Shown: positions 1-11,645 of the stretch, one piece after another
How the letters are laid out: each line of letters begins with the position of its first letter
How positions within the stretch are numbered: the stretch's first letter is position 1
Source of the DNA: JBBRSC01 sp038245795
GTDB lineage: Bacteria > Actinomycetota > Acidimicrobiia > Acidimicrobiales > Microtrichaceae
Length of the DNA: 13,319 nucleotides
Reading direction: 5' to 3'
Assembly: GCA_038245795.1 (NCBI GenBank)
Contig: JBBRSC010000073.1
Span: forward strand, 1 to 13,319
The notes under the pieces: generated by a model
Seen by the model: only the letters and a program-made list of their open reading frames with translations
Databases searched by the model: none
Told to the model about the DNA's origin: nothing
Translations under genes and position numbers: made by a program

Positions 1-1337
1 CCGGGATCGAACCCGAAGACCTCCTGTCCCGCGTCCACCCGACCCGGGTTGGCAACACGCAGGGAACCGGGATGGGGGGCATGAACAGTCTGCGTGCCAT
101 GTACGCGGGGGCGGTGCTTGATCGGGATCGCCCGAACGATCTCCTCCAGGAGAGTCTGTCGAATGTTGTCGCCGCCTATGTCGTGCAGAGCTATGTGGGT
201 GGTTACGGCCCCAACATCCATCCGGTGGCAGCATGCGCAACGGGTGCCGTCAGCATCGAAGCCGGCGCCGATGCCATCCGACTCGGCAAGGCCGACGTGG
301 TCGTTGCCGGCGGTTGGGACGACATCAGCATGGAGGGCGTGGTGGGCTTCGCCAACATGTCCGCCACCGCCTCGAGCGACGAGATGGACGCCAAGGGGCT
401 GGAACCCCATCAGTTCTCGAGGGCCAACGATCGCCGGCGCGCCGGATTCGTCGAGGCGCAGGGTGGAGGGACGATTCTCCTGGCGCGGGCGTCGACGGCC
501 GTGGCCTTGGGCTTGGCCGTTCGTGGCGTCGTCGTCTTCGCCACGACCTACTCCGACGGAATCCAGACCTCGATCCCTGCACCCGGTCTCGGAGCACTGT
601 CGTGCGTCACCGGGGGGAGCGCCTCGCCGCTCGCCCGAGCCTTGGCCGAACACGGCTTGAGTGTCGACGACATTGCGGTGGTATCGAAACACGACACATC
701 CACCGCCGCCAATGACCCCAACGAGAGTGCGATCCACGATCACATCGCGACGACGCTCGGGCGCACACCTGGGAACCCCATGCTCACCGTCTCGCAGAAA
801 ACCGTGACCGGTCACGCAAAGGGGGGTGCCGCGATCTGGCAGGCCATCGGGCTGTTGCAGGTGCTCGAGAGTGGCCAGGTGCCGGGCAACCGCAACCTCG
901 AATGCCTGTCCGCCACCCATCGGGACCACCACCATCTGGTCTATGGGCATCGGCGTATCGATGCGGGTTCCACGTTGAGGTCGGGTCTGCTCACGAGCCT
1001 CGGGTTCGGCCATGCGTCGGCGATTGTCTGTCTTGCCCATCCGTCGGTGTTCCTGGCGGCGCTCGACGCCTCCGATCATCCCGACCGAGTGACGTATCGG
1101 GAGCGGGCTTCGCGCCACCATCTGGATGGTCAGCGGCGACGTCTGTCCTCCCAGCATGGTGGTCAACCGCTGTACCGGAAACGAACCGATCGTCGCCTCG
1201 ATGGCGCTGACGGAAGCCCCGAGCGTCGCCACGCCGAGATGACGCTGCTGTCCGATGCGTCGACGCTGCTGGGGCCGGATGGCATCTATATACAGACCGG
1301 TGCTCGTCGCGCTACGCCGGCGGAGGGGACACAATGA
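1..1337 (+). CDS. fas: Type I fatty acid synthase, C-terminal ketosynthase part (5' end outside window)
   Basis: This is the C-terminal end of a multidomain type I fatty acid synthase. The reading frame is open from base 3 with no stop, so the protein starts upstream; the internal ATG at 72 is not a start. The visible part is the beta-ketoacyl synthase domain, which condenses malonyl-ACP with the growing acyl chain. The FAS-I signature NTQGTGMGGM is at about 51-80. The nucleophile cysteine lies in HPVAACATGAV (codon 234-236). The two catalytic histidines are in SKHDTST (codon 690-692) and TGHAKGG (codon 813-815). SRANDRRR, FVEAQGGGT and SIPAPGLGAL also match the mycobacterial FAS-I and fungal FAS alpha class rather than FabF. 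About 100 residues follow the fold, as in mycobacterial FAS. The stop shares ATGA with acpS. The carrier domain that AcpS would modify lies outside the window. Family assignment is from remembered family sequences; I am very sure of it. Confidence 0.94.
   Translation, partial: GIEPEDLLSRVHPTRVGNTQGTGMGGMNSLRAMYAGAVLDRDRPNDLLQESLSNVVAAYVVQSYVGGYGPNIHPVAACATGAVSIEAGADAIRLGKADVVVAGGWDDISMEGVVGFANMSATASSDEMDAKGLEPHQFSRANDRRRAGFVEAQGGGTILLARASTAVALGLAVRGVVVFATTYSDGIQTSIPAPGLGALSCVTGGSASPLARALAEHGLSVDDIAVVSKHDTSTAANDPNESAIHDHIATTLGRTPGNPMLTVSQKTVTGHAKGGAAIWQAIGLLQVLESGQVPGNRNLECLSATHRDHHHLVYGHRRIDAGSTLRSGLLTSLGFGHASAIVCLAHPSVFLAALDASDHPDRVTYRERASRHHLDGQRRRLSSQHGGQPLYRKRTDRRLDGADGSPERRHAEMTLLSDASTLLGPDGIYIQTGARRATPAEGTQ
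1322..1328 (+). promoter_or_regulatory. Ribosome binding site for acpS
   Basis: GGAGGGG lies inside the last codons of the FAS gene, 5 bases before the ATG at 1334. It supports that start and reinitiation at the overlapping ATGA. Confidence 0.7.
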
Positions 1338-1758
1338 CGGTCGCTGGGATCGGTATCGATCTGGTCGACGTGACCGCCTTCACCGAACAACTTGCCACCC
1401 CTGGATCCCGGTTCGAGGTCGGTGTCTTCAGCGATCGCGAACGAGCATCGACGGGAGGAAAGCCAGAACGGCTCGCAGCTCGATGGGCGGCCAAGGAGGC
1501 GTTCATCAAGGCGTGGTCGGCCTCGCGCTTCGGTCGACCCCCAGCGCTCGATCACTGGGATCCGGCCGAGATCGAAGTGATCACCGATGCCGATGGGCGA
1601 CCGGGCCTGCAACTGCACGGCGTGGTCGCCGCCGCGGTCGTCGAGGCCTTTGGCGACCACCTGACGATTCATCTGTCGATCAGCCACGACGGCCCGGGCG
1701 CTGCTGCCGTCGTGATTCTTGATGTCCCGGATCGCAGCCAGGGGCCGGAGGTCCCACG

Positions 1759-1762
<4 letters not shown>
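1334..1762 (+). CDS. acpS: Holo-[acyl-carrier-protein] synthase (4'-phosphopantetheinyl transferase)
   Basis: AcpS transfers 4'-phosphopantetheine from CoA to the serine of an acyl carrier domain. Here the obvious client is the carrier domain of the FAS-I encoded just upstream. The 142-residue length fits the small AcpS class. The N-terminal GIGIDLVD (residues 5-12) carries the metal-binding Asp9. RWAAKEAFIKA (50-60) carries the second metal ligand, Glu55, and the adjacent Lys54. SISHDGPGAAAVVIL (115-129) is the conserved C-terminal strand. The start is set by GGAGGGG and the ATGA overlap with the FAS stop, and the end shares ATGA with the carboxylase. In fungal FAS the equivalent transferase is fused to the end of the alpha chain, and in mycobacteria acpS follows fas, so the position matches the family. 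The last ten or so residues are a non-conserved tail. Confidence 0.95.
1747..1751 (+). promoter_or_regulatory. Ribosome binding site for the carboxylase
   Basis: GGAGG (GGAGGT with the next base) ends 7 bases before the ATG at 1759, inside the 3' end of acpS. It supports this start for the 1644-residue protein. Confidence 0.65.
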
Positions 1763-6689
<4,927 letters not shown>

Positions 6690-6693
<4 letters not shown>

Positions 6694-8042
6694 GACCCCG
6701 GCTGGTCGCAGAAGGTGTGGCACAGGGTCGCGAACTACGTGGCACCCAACCCCGTCGATCGCACGCGACCTTCGTGGCGCCGACGCGTGATCCGATCGAG
6801 ATACTCGAGTCTCAGCACGCCAACCGGATCGCAGAGCTGGTCCCCATTCGCATCGGTCGGATGCTGCAATCGCCGTTCTCGTATTTTCGGGGCACCGCGG
6901 CAGTGATGGCGCACGATCTGTCCGCCGGGACCCGCACCGGTGTTGACCTGGTGATCTGTGGTGACGCGCACATCTCGAATTTCGGTCTGTTCGCCACGCC
7001 TGAGCGACGTGTCGTCTTCGATCTGAACGATTTCGACGAGGTGTCCTACGGGCCGTGGGAATGGGACCTGAAGCGCCTGGTCGCCAGCACGGTCGTTGGA
7101 GGCCGGGATCTCGGGTTGACCCGATCGCAATGCACCGACGCCGCGCTCGCAACGGCCCGCGGCTATCGCCTTGCGCTGGCACGACTGCTCGAGCTGACGG
7201 CACTGGACCGCTTCTACTTCCGGGTCGAGACGACATGGTTGGAGGAACGGAGCAACGAGCTGACACAGGCGCTGGTCCGAAAGACCGTCAAGAAAGCAAA
7301 ACGCCGAACGTCTGATCAGGTGCTCGCCAAGATCACCACCAAAGACGAGAACGGGCAACGGCGCATTATCGACGAGTTCCCCATCATCCGTCGAAGCGAA
7401 CCAGCGACCATCGCCAACCTGGCCGATCAGTTCGATGGCTACCGAGCGACGGTTCGCAGCGATGTCGCGCTGCTGCTCGAACAATTCCGACTCGTCGATG
7501 CCGTGCTTCGGGTGGTCGGTGTCGGCAGCGTTGGGACACGCTGCCACATAGCGCTGCTGGTCGGCCCCGGCGACGAGTCCCTGTTCATCCAGGTGAAGGA
7601 GGCGCAACGGTCGGTGCTCGAGACCTACGGGGGGCTCGCGGGACTGGCCTCTCGCACACAGATGGCTACGGAAGGCGCCCGGGTCGTCAGAGGCCAACTC
7701 ATGATGCAAGCTGTCAGCGATCGGTTCCTGGGGTGGCTCTCCTTCGACGAACATGATTTCTACTGCCGACAGTTCCGAGACATGAAGGGTTCGATCGAGC
7801 TCAAGGATCTCACCCCGACACAGTTCTCTGCCTACGGCGCGCTCTGCGGATCGGTGCTTGCTCGGGGACACTCGCAGAGCGCCGGTGCGAGCGTGGTATC
7901 CGGCTACCTGGGAGCATCACCGCGCATGGACGAAGCGCTGGTGTCGTGGGCCCACGCCAGCGCCGATCAGAACGAGCGGGATTTCGGCGCGTTGCAGGCA
8001 GCCGTGAAAGTTGGACGACTTCCCGCCGAACTCGGCGTTTGA
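6690..8042 (+). CDS. DUF2252 family protein, kinase-like
   Basis: A 450-residue member of the uncharacterised DUF2252 family, at normal family length. Two blocks stand out. GDAHISNFG (91-99), FDLNDFDE (110-117) and GPWEWDLKRL (121-130) closely resemble the catalytic loop, metal-binding Asp and following helix of aminoglycoside-phosphotransferase-type kinases, with Asp92, Asn97 and Asp111/Asp114 as the likely equivalents. About 150 residues later, GVGSVGTRC (277-285) then LFIQVKEA (298-305) look like a glycine-rich nucleotide loop and a beta3 strand with Lys303. The order is reversed relative to standard kinases. LARGHSQSA (390-398) also looks like a family motif, as far as I recall. The GTG start is fixed by a GTGA overlap with the carboxylase stop and an upstream GGAGG. 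No signal peptide or membrane segment is seen. Being last in the FAS operon suggests a link to lipid synthesis, but substrate and activity are unknown. Family assignment is firm; kinase activity is inference. Confidence 0.88.
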
Positions 8043-8049
8043 GCGACGG

Positions 8050-8496
8050 TCACCTCAGGTTGAACAGAAGATGTTGACCGAGATCGCCGACCAAGTCGAT
8101 GATCATGTGACGACGAGTGAAATGCCATGATCCGTCAGTGTGTGCGAACGCATCGTGATAGCGGCCAGCGATGATCGGCTGGAGCGCCAGCTCGTCCGGG
8201 ACTGCCTGCAACACCGTGAAATAGGAACGCGCCGTCGCGTCGCCGCTGGCCTCATCAACATCGATGATCACGTTGGTGGTGAGGTGCCGGGTCAGCGGCG
8301 TGCCGTTGGGGTAGCGCCTGGTGGTCCGCTCGTACATGGCGAGTACTTGCTCACGTCCGGTCGTTTCGTGGTCGGAACCTTCGGAGGTGATGGTCGCCTG
8401 GGCGAAGAGGCGGGAGACGCCCTCGAAGTCGCCGGCATCGATCCGCTCGGCGTACATGAAGATCAACCGCTCGATGTGGTCGGAGGCGCTGCTCAC
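8050..8496 (-). CDS. SnoaL-like / NTF2-fold protein
   Basis: A 148-residue protein of the SnoaL-like NTF2 superfamily, a small cone-shaped fold used by ring cyclases, ketosteroid-isomerase-like enzymes and non-catalytic binding proteins. The pattern is typical: an N-terminal helix IERLIFMYAERIDAGDFEGV (8-27), then RHLTTNVIIDVD (70-81), then paired strands with GRYHDAFAH (111-119) and GSWHFTRRHM (122-131). His71 and His130 are candidate pocket residues. I chose the GTG at 8496 because it overlaps the methyltransferase stop as GTGA and begins just before the conserved fold. A longer frame reaching 8697 would add 67 Arg- and Ser-rich residues read across the methyltransferase gene. No clear ribosome binding site precedes the GTG, which suggests coupled translation. 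It converges with the DUF2252 gene 7 bases away. The substrate is unknown. Confidence 0.82.
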   Translation of the reverse strand: MSSASDHIERLIFMYAERIDAGDFEGVSRLFAQATITSEGSDHETTGREQVLAMYERTTRRYPNGTPLTRHLTTNVIIDVDEASGDATARSYFTVLQAVPDELALQPIIAGRYHDAFAHTDGSWHFTRRHMIIDLVGDLGQHLLFNLR

Positions 8497-9305
8497 GATC
8501 GGGCCGTCAGCAGGATCGAGGCGAAGGGAACCTCGACTGCGTCCTCGCCGGAACGATGGATATTGAGTCGACCGGTGATGGCGGCCGCTGCGGCGTGAAC
8601 GGCGCCGGGACCGTTGTCGAGGAGTTGCTTGCCCCACGGAAGTGCCGTCAGATGGTCGGCGGCGAACGACGGCAGCGGAGGGAGCTGAATCATGCACTGG
8701 ATCTCGGCCACCTCGATGTCGACGAATCCTGCGTGCTCAGCAGCGTCGCGCAATCGATCTGCGGTCATCGCGAATGCCGCCCGAAATGAGTCGACCTGGT
8801 CGGCGCCGAGGATCTCAGCGAGCGATTCGTACTGGGCAAGCATGTAGGGAGACCGCTCCATATTCGACCAGACAGTGGCGGCGAAACGTCCGCCCGGACG
8901 GAGGACACGCTTCGCAGACGACATCACCGCGGCGAGGTCAGCCATGAATTGAAGACCCTGTTGGCACAGCACGACATCGAAGGAATGGTCATCGAAGGGC
9001 AGATCATCGGCGGAGGCCTGGCGCCATTCGATGCTGGGGATCGTCGACATGGCGGCGTGGGCACCGACGGCCAGCATGGCCGGGTTGAGGTCGGAGCCGA
9101 CGACACGATCGTCCGGCTCCAAACGATTGGCCGCGGCTCGAGTCACGAAGCCGGTGCCACACGCGATGTCGAGCACCGCGTCGCCAGGGTGGACGTCAGT
9201 GGCAGCCATCAGTGCGTCGACGAAGGGCGCCATCACGGGTGCGAGAAATCGTTCGTACCGCTCGGCTGCTTGCTGATCCAACTGAAACTTCTGTGCGGCG
9301 TCCAT
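8493..9305 (-). CDS. Class I SAM-dependent methyltransferase (UbiE/Methyltransf_11 type)
   Basis: A 270-residue Rossmann-fold methyltransferase using S-adenosylmethionine. Motif I is VLDIACGTG (44-52) and the acidic end of strand 2 is GSDLN (70-74), where Asp72 would bind the SAM ribose. ASADDLPF (97-104) is the adenine-contacting region, LCQQGLQF (113-120) matches motif IV, and RVLRPGGR (133-140) is motif VI. The remaining 120 or so residues form a substrate-binding C-terminal part without a specific signature, so it could act on a small molecule, lipid or quinone. The ATG at 9305 is preceded by a near-perfect ribosome binding site. The gene overlaps the SnoaL-like gene by 4 bases, so the two products probably act in one pathway. 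Confidence 0.92.
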   Translation of the reverse strand: MDAAQKFQLDQQAAERYERFLAPVMAPFVDALMAATDVHPGDAVLDIACGTGFVTRAAANRLEPDDRVVGSDLNPAMLAVGAHAAMSTIPSIEWRQASADDLPFDDHSFDVVLCQQGLQFMADLAAVMSSAKRVLRPGGRFAATVWSNMERSPYMLAQYESLAEILGADQVDSFRAAFAMTADRLRDAAEHAGFVDIEVAEIQCMIQLPPLPSFAADHLTALPWGKQLLDNGPGAVHAAAAAITGRLNIHRSGEDAVEVPFASILLTARS

Positions 9306-9310
9306 CGGTC

Positions 9311-9317
9311 ACCTCCT
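9311..9317 (-). promoter_or_regulatory. Strong ribosome binding site for the methyltransferase
   Basis: AGGAGGT on the minus strand lies 5 bases before the ATG at 9305. It is the strongest Shine-Dalgarno match in the window and fixes that start. Confidence 0.8.
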
Positions 9318-9365
9318 GTTGCTGAACCCATCCTGCCAAAGTCGGACGAGTGATGTGCCGACTCC

Positions 9366-9390
9366 TCCGGCCGGCTCACTTCCGACCGGA
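9366..9390 (-). terminator. Stem-loop downstream of the hydrolase / 74-residue gene pair
   Basis: On the minus strand, TCCGGTCGG and CCGGCCGGA form a 9-base-pair stem with one G-U pair and a 7-base loop, about 30 bases after the stop of the 74-residue gene. No T-tract follows, so it would be a weak or factor-assisted terminator, or an RNA 3'-end stabiliser. The rest of 9306-9421 must also hold the promoter of the methyltransferase unit, which I could not identify. Confidence 0.4.
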
Positions 9391-9421
9391 TGACATGCCG
9401 TTCCCGAGGTCGCCAATCTGG

Positions 9422-9646
9422 TCATGAGGAGGGTGCAATGTGCGCCTCGTCCATCCCAGCCGCTCTCACGATGCGTTGCGCCAGCAGGAACCGCTGCTCC
9501 GACGTCGCTCCCAGCGCACCAACAAGTCCGAGTGCGAGCTCCCGGAGATCTGCGAGTAAGACCGGCTCGGTGAAGTTGCCGTCAGCATCGCATTTGGTGC
9601 GCGGCGCTTGAAGGCTTCCGCAGATGAGCAGCCGCCGCCGTGTCAT
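9422..9646 (-). CDS. Hypothetical 74-residue protein, translationally coupled to the hydrolase
   Basis: A small protein of 74 residues that I do not recognise. It is supported mainly by its position: its ATG overlaps the hydrolase stop as ATGA, as at the other junctions in this window, and GAGGG lies 8 bases upstream. After a basic start (MTRRRLLICG) and a segment with two possible turns, residues about 29-66 look like two amphipathic helices (from VLLADLRELALGLVGALG to SEQRFLLAQRIVRAAGMDEA). There is no signal peptide, transmembrane segment or metal motif. It could be a small partner of the hydrolase. An opposite-strand frame in the same place has the serine- and arginine-rich composition of a shadow and is not favoured. 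Confidence 0.55.
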   Translation of the reverse strand: MTRRRLLICGSLQAPRTKCDADGNFTEPVLLADLRELALGLVGALGATSEQRFLLAQRIVRAAGMDEAHIAPSS

Positions 9647-10422
9647 CTGCTGAGCCCTCGATCGCTCATTGCCCCCATGGCCCGGACGAACGAAGCCGGG
9701 TCAGTCACGGCAGGCAGGTGACCGGTATTGAGTCGAATGACGTTCAACGTCGATGCCACACGCATTGCCATCAGTTCCTGCGTGTCGGGACTCAGTGGTC
9801 GATCCCGCTCGTTCAACACATATGTCACGGGGACCGGCGGAACTTGTGACCAGCGGACCGGCTGAAAGTAGTGATTGACGGTATCGCGCACGTTCCTCAC
9901 AGGGTCGGCGACGTAGGCCAACGTGTCGTCGTCCAGGGGATCGCCACCGTAGGCGTTCCTCAGCGGCTCGGGATCGGAGGGCGCTCCTGGCAACGTCGGC
10001 ATCTCGGCGCCGTTACGCGCCCTCTCCACGGCGAGCATGAGACCCTCACGGTGTCTCGCCTTCATGCAGTCGATGCCTCGCTCGCCTTCTGCCGGCACCA
10101 GCGCTGCGTTCAACACAATGCGGTCGACCTGATCACCGAGAGCGGCCGCCACCCCGGGCACTACCAGGCCTCCTGATGAGTGCGCCACGATCACGATCGG
10201 ACCAACGAGGTGCGCAGCGGCGACATCGTCGAGCACCGAATGGACTTCTTGTTCGACGGTGAGGGTTGCGAGGTCGGCGCTCCGCCCGTTCCGTCCCGGC
10301 AGATCGATGGCGAGCGCCGGCTGTGCGAGGTACGGCAGGAGTCGATCCCAGAAACGACCCGTCGAGCCGCCGCCGTGAATCAACAGATACGTGGAGTGAT
10401 TCGGCGTCTCGTCGATCCTCAT
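9643..10422 (-). CDS. Alpha/beta hydrolase
   Basis: A 259-residue alpha/beta-hydrolase-fold enzyme, probably cytoplasmic, likely acting on an ester, amide or similar bond. HGGGSTGRFWD (16-26) is the oxyanion-hole region after strand 3. AHSSGG (80-85) is the nucleophile elbow with Ser82. YVLNERDRPLSPD (201-213) supplies Asp207, and TGHLPAVTDP (233-242) supplies His235, completing the triad. The overall pattern recalls the salicylate/methyl-ester esterase-like branch, but the substrate cannot be read from the sequence. The start is taken at the ATG at 10422. A longer frame to 10554 would add 44 residues without hydrolase features, run into the 3' end of the upstream gene and cross the promoter candidate. 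No clear ribosome binding site precedes this ATG. It overlaps the 74-residue gene by 4 bases. Confidence 0.88.
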   Translation of the reverse strand: MRIDETPNHSTYLLIHGGGSTGRFWDRLLPYLAQPALAIDLPGRNGRSADLATLTVEQEVHSVLDDVAAAHLVGPIVIVAHSSGGLVVPGVAAALGDQVDRIVLNAALVPAEGERGIDCMKARHREGLMLAVERARNGAEMPTLPGAPSDPEPLRNAYGGDPLDDDTLAYVADPVRNVRDTVNHYFQPVRWSQVPPVPVTYVLNERDRPLSPDTQELMAMRVASTLNVIRLNTGHLPAVTDPASFVRAMGAMSDRGLSR

Positions 10423-10450
10423 TGACGGCGACGATAGACGCCCGATTCCA

Positions 10451-10479
10451 ATTTGATGAGCGCACACCGTGCATGTCAC
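10451..10479 (-). promoter_or_regulatory. Candidate sigma-70-like promoter of the hydrolase gene
   Basis: On the minus strand GTGACA (-35 like, 5 of 6 to TTGACA) is separated by exactly 17 bases from TCAAAT (-10 like, 4 of 6 to TATAAT). The ATG at 10422 is about 28 bases downstream of the -10. It lies in the 64-base gap between two genes. Short matches of this kind arise by chance, so this is a candidate only. Confidence 0.35.
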
Positions 10480-10490
10480 ACCTCGCTCAT
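10456..10490. repeat. 7-base inverted repeat spanning the candidate hydrolase promoter
   Basis: ATGAGCG (10456-10462) and its exact complement CGCTCAT (10484-10490) flank a 21-base centre. The repeat covers the spacer and -35 region of the promoter candidate and the stop codon of the DUF559 gene. It could be an operator or an RNA stem-loop at the end of the upstream gene. Confidence 0.4.
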
Positions 10491-11437
10491 GCGAACGGCA
10501 GAAATGTCGAGTTGTCGTGAGGTTCGGAGATGTGACCGGGCGTCCGAAGCGCACCCGCGAGCACGCCGATCACATGTTCGGGCTCGTGTTTGATCTGGGC
10601 CCACGTGAATCGGCACGTCCGCCAGCCATGCGCCGAAGCGACCTGATCGCGTCGCCGATCGGCCTCGAACGCTTCGGGGTTGGCATGGAAGCGATGACTG
10701 TCGAGCTCGATGAGGACCGAGCTGTCGACATACGCAGCGTCGATCCGGATATCGGCATCCCATGGGGGAATGAATTGCAGTGTTGGCATCGGCAATAGCG
10801 AGCCCTCGATCAGATCTACGAAGGCGCGCTCGAGGACGCTCTCGGCGACGTCGCCTGCCACGCGACGTTCGAGCTCACGGCGGGCGCGTGTCGAACCAGC
10901 GATGCCTCGCCCGCAGACAACGCCGAACCAGTCCGCCAATCGTTCGAGTGGTGCTCGTCGTCCGCCGGCGTAACGATCGACGAGTGAGCGGAAGGCGGCG
11001 TCGCACATGACGCCAGCCATGTCGAGAACGGTGACCTCGGGCCGGGTGATTCGTAGTCCGTCGACCACGACAGATCGTGAAAATAGGTCGGGCCGCCGCC
11101 GGTGAATGACCGCTCCAGGTACGACCCTGCCGCCTCCGACTGACGTAGACACTTCGGCCATGTCCGGGGGATCTCGAAGGTTGAGGATCCACGCGGCGCT
11201 GCGATGACTGACAACCGAACCAGGCACAGCCAGATAGACCGCCCACAGCCGCGAGCGGGGCGAAGCCGGAACCGAGACCACCCGAAATACTCCGGGACTG
11301 CATTTCACGATGAGCCCGTCATGGTGCCGCCGGTCGATCTGACGACGGGTGATGCCGACGGACTCGGCGTCGGCACGAGTGAAGACTCCGTGTTGACGGC
11401 GGAGGAGGGGTGCGAGTTGGAGGTGGAGCCGGTCCAC
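10487..11437 (-). CDS. AbiEi-like winged-helix / DUF559 (Vsr-like nuclease fold) protein
   Basis: A two-domain protein of 316 residues. Residues about 4-51 (LHLQLAPLLRRQHGVFTRAD, then GITRRQIDRRHHDGLIVK) resemble the N-terminal winged helix of type IV toxin-antitoxin AbiEi antitoxins. The middle part, with VYLAVPGSVVSHRSAAW and GLRITRPEVTVLDMA, is typical of actinobacterial members. The C-terminal part is DUF559-like, related to very-short-patch-repair endonucleases: Asp233 in RIDAAY, Glu244 and Asp246 in IELDSH, and DRRRDQ (260-265) before GWRTCRFTW. These acidic residues could form a nuclease site, but activity is unproven. No AbiEii-type toxin gene is adjacent. The GTG at 11437 is chosen because it is the only start codon just before the conserved domain. 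The frame stays open to an ATG at 11569, which lies in the hairpin element and would add 44 non-conserved residues. The start is uncertain. Confidence 0.78.
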   Translation of the reverse strand: MDRLHLQLAPLLRRQHGVFTRADAESVGITRRQIDRRHHDGLIVKCSPGVFRVVSVPASPRSRLWAVYLAVPGSVVSHRSAAWILNLRDPPDMAEVSTSVGGGRVVPGAVIHRRRPDLFSRSVVVDGLRITRPEVTVLDMAGVMCDAAFRSLVDRYAGGRRAPLERLADWFGVVCGRGIAGSTRARRELERRVAGDVAESVLERAFVDLIEGSLLPMPTLQFIPPWDADIRIDAAYVDSSVLIELDSHRFHANPEAFEADRRRDQVASAHGWRTCRFTWAQIKHEPEHVIGVLAGALRTPGHISEPHDNSTFLPFA

Positions 11438-11530
11438 TGGTGTGCTCGGTTCGTTCGAGGTGCCCAGGGGAAGCGGACGTGACGATAGCCAGCGACGCTC
11501 TTTGTCGGTAGGGCAGGGGTCCCCTTGGCG

Positions 11531-11577
11531 AACTGCGCGTGGATAGGCACCGTGGCAGTGCCTATCCACGCGCAGTT
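11531..11577. repeat. Perfect 20-base inverted repeat with 7-base loop
   Basis: The left arm AACTGCGCGTGGATAGGCAC (11531-11550) and its exact complement (11558-11577) enclose the loop CGTGGCA. The 20-base-pair stem would form a very stable hairpin in RNA from either strand, or a cruciform. It lies between the DUF2237 stop and the DUF559 start, both on the minus strand. No T-run follows on the minus strand, so it is not a standard intrinsic terminator. Its right arm merges into the tandem repeats. Confidence 0.9.
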
Positions 11578-11645
11578 GGTGGCAGGGTGCGCGGTTGGTG
11601 GCGGGGTGCGCAGTTGGTGGCAGGGCGCGCGCTTGTTGGCAGGGT
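11570..11645. repeat. Four tandem copies of a 19-base repeat
   Basis: Four head-to-tail 19-base units lie at 11570-11588, 11589-11607, 11608-11626 and 11627-11645. The first is GCGCAGTTGGTGGCAGGGT. Units 2 and 3 differ from it at two and one positions, and unit 4 is more diverged (GCGCGCTTGTTGGCAGGGT). The first 8 bases of unit 1 are the end of the hairpin right arm, so the left arm holds an inverted copy of GCGCAGTT. The array ends on the stop codon of the DUF2237 gene. There are no spacers, so it is not a CRISPR. Together with the hairpin it fills most of the 207-base gap at 11438-11644. Confidence 0.9.

Noticed and set aside
72..134. ATG codons at 72 and just after as the start of a 421-residue ketosynthase
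   Set aside because: The frame is open to the left edge and the upstream residues match the FAS-I ketosynthase, so this is the end of a longer protein.
8497..8697. 67-residue N-terminal extension of the SnoaL-like protein
   Set aside because: It is Arg/Ser-rich, overlaps the methyltransferase gene and adds no conserved sequence. The GTG at 8496 with its GTGA overlap is the better start.
8140..9353. Plus-strand frames opposite the SnoaL-like and methyltransferase genes (8140-8598, 8949-9353)
   Set aside because: Shadow frames without family motifs; the opposite strand encodes complete recognisable proteins.
9390..9611. Plus-strand 73-codon frame opposite the 74-residue gene
   Set aside because: It has a Ser/Arg-rich shadow composition and no ribosome binding site or coupling; the minus-strand frame has the ATGA overlap.
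10423..10554. 44-residue N-terminal extension of the alpha/beta hydrolase
   Set aside because: It overlaps the DUF559 gene and the promoter candidate, and the hydrolase fold begins after the ATG at 10422.
11531..11577. Intrinsic transcription terminator
   Set aside because: The stem is strong but no T-tract follows on the minus strand, the only strand transcribed from flanking genes, so it is recorded as a repeat instead.
11570..11645. CRISPR array
   Set aside because: The 19-base units are directly adjacent with no spacers, and there are no cas genes.
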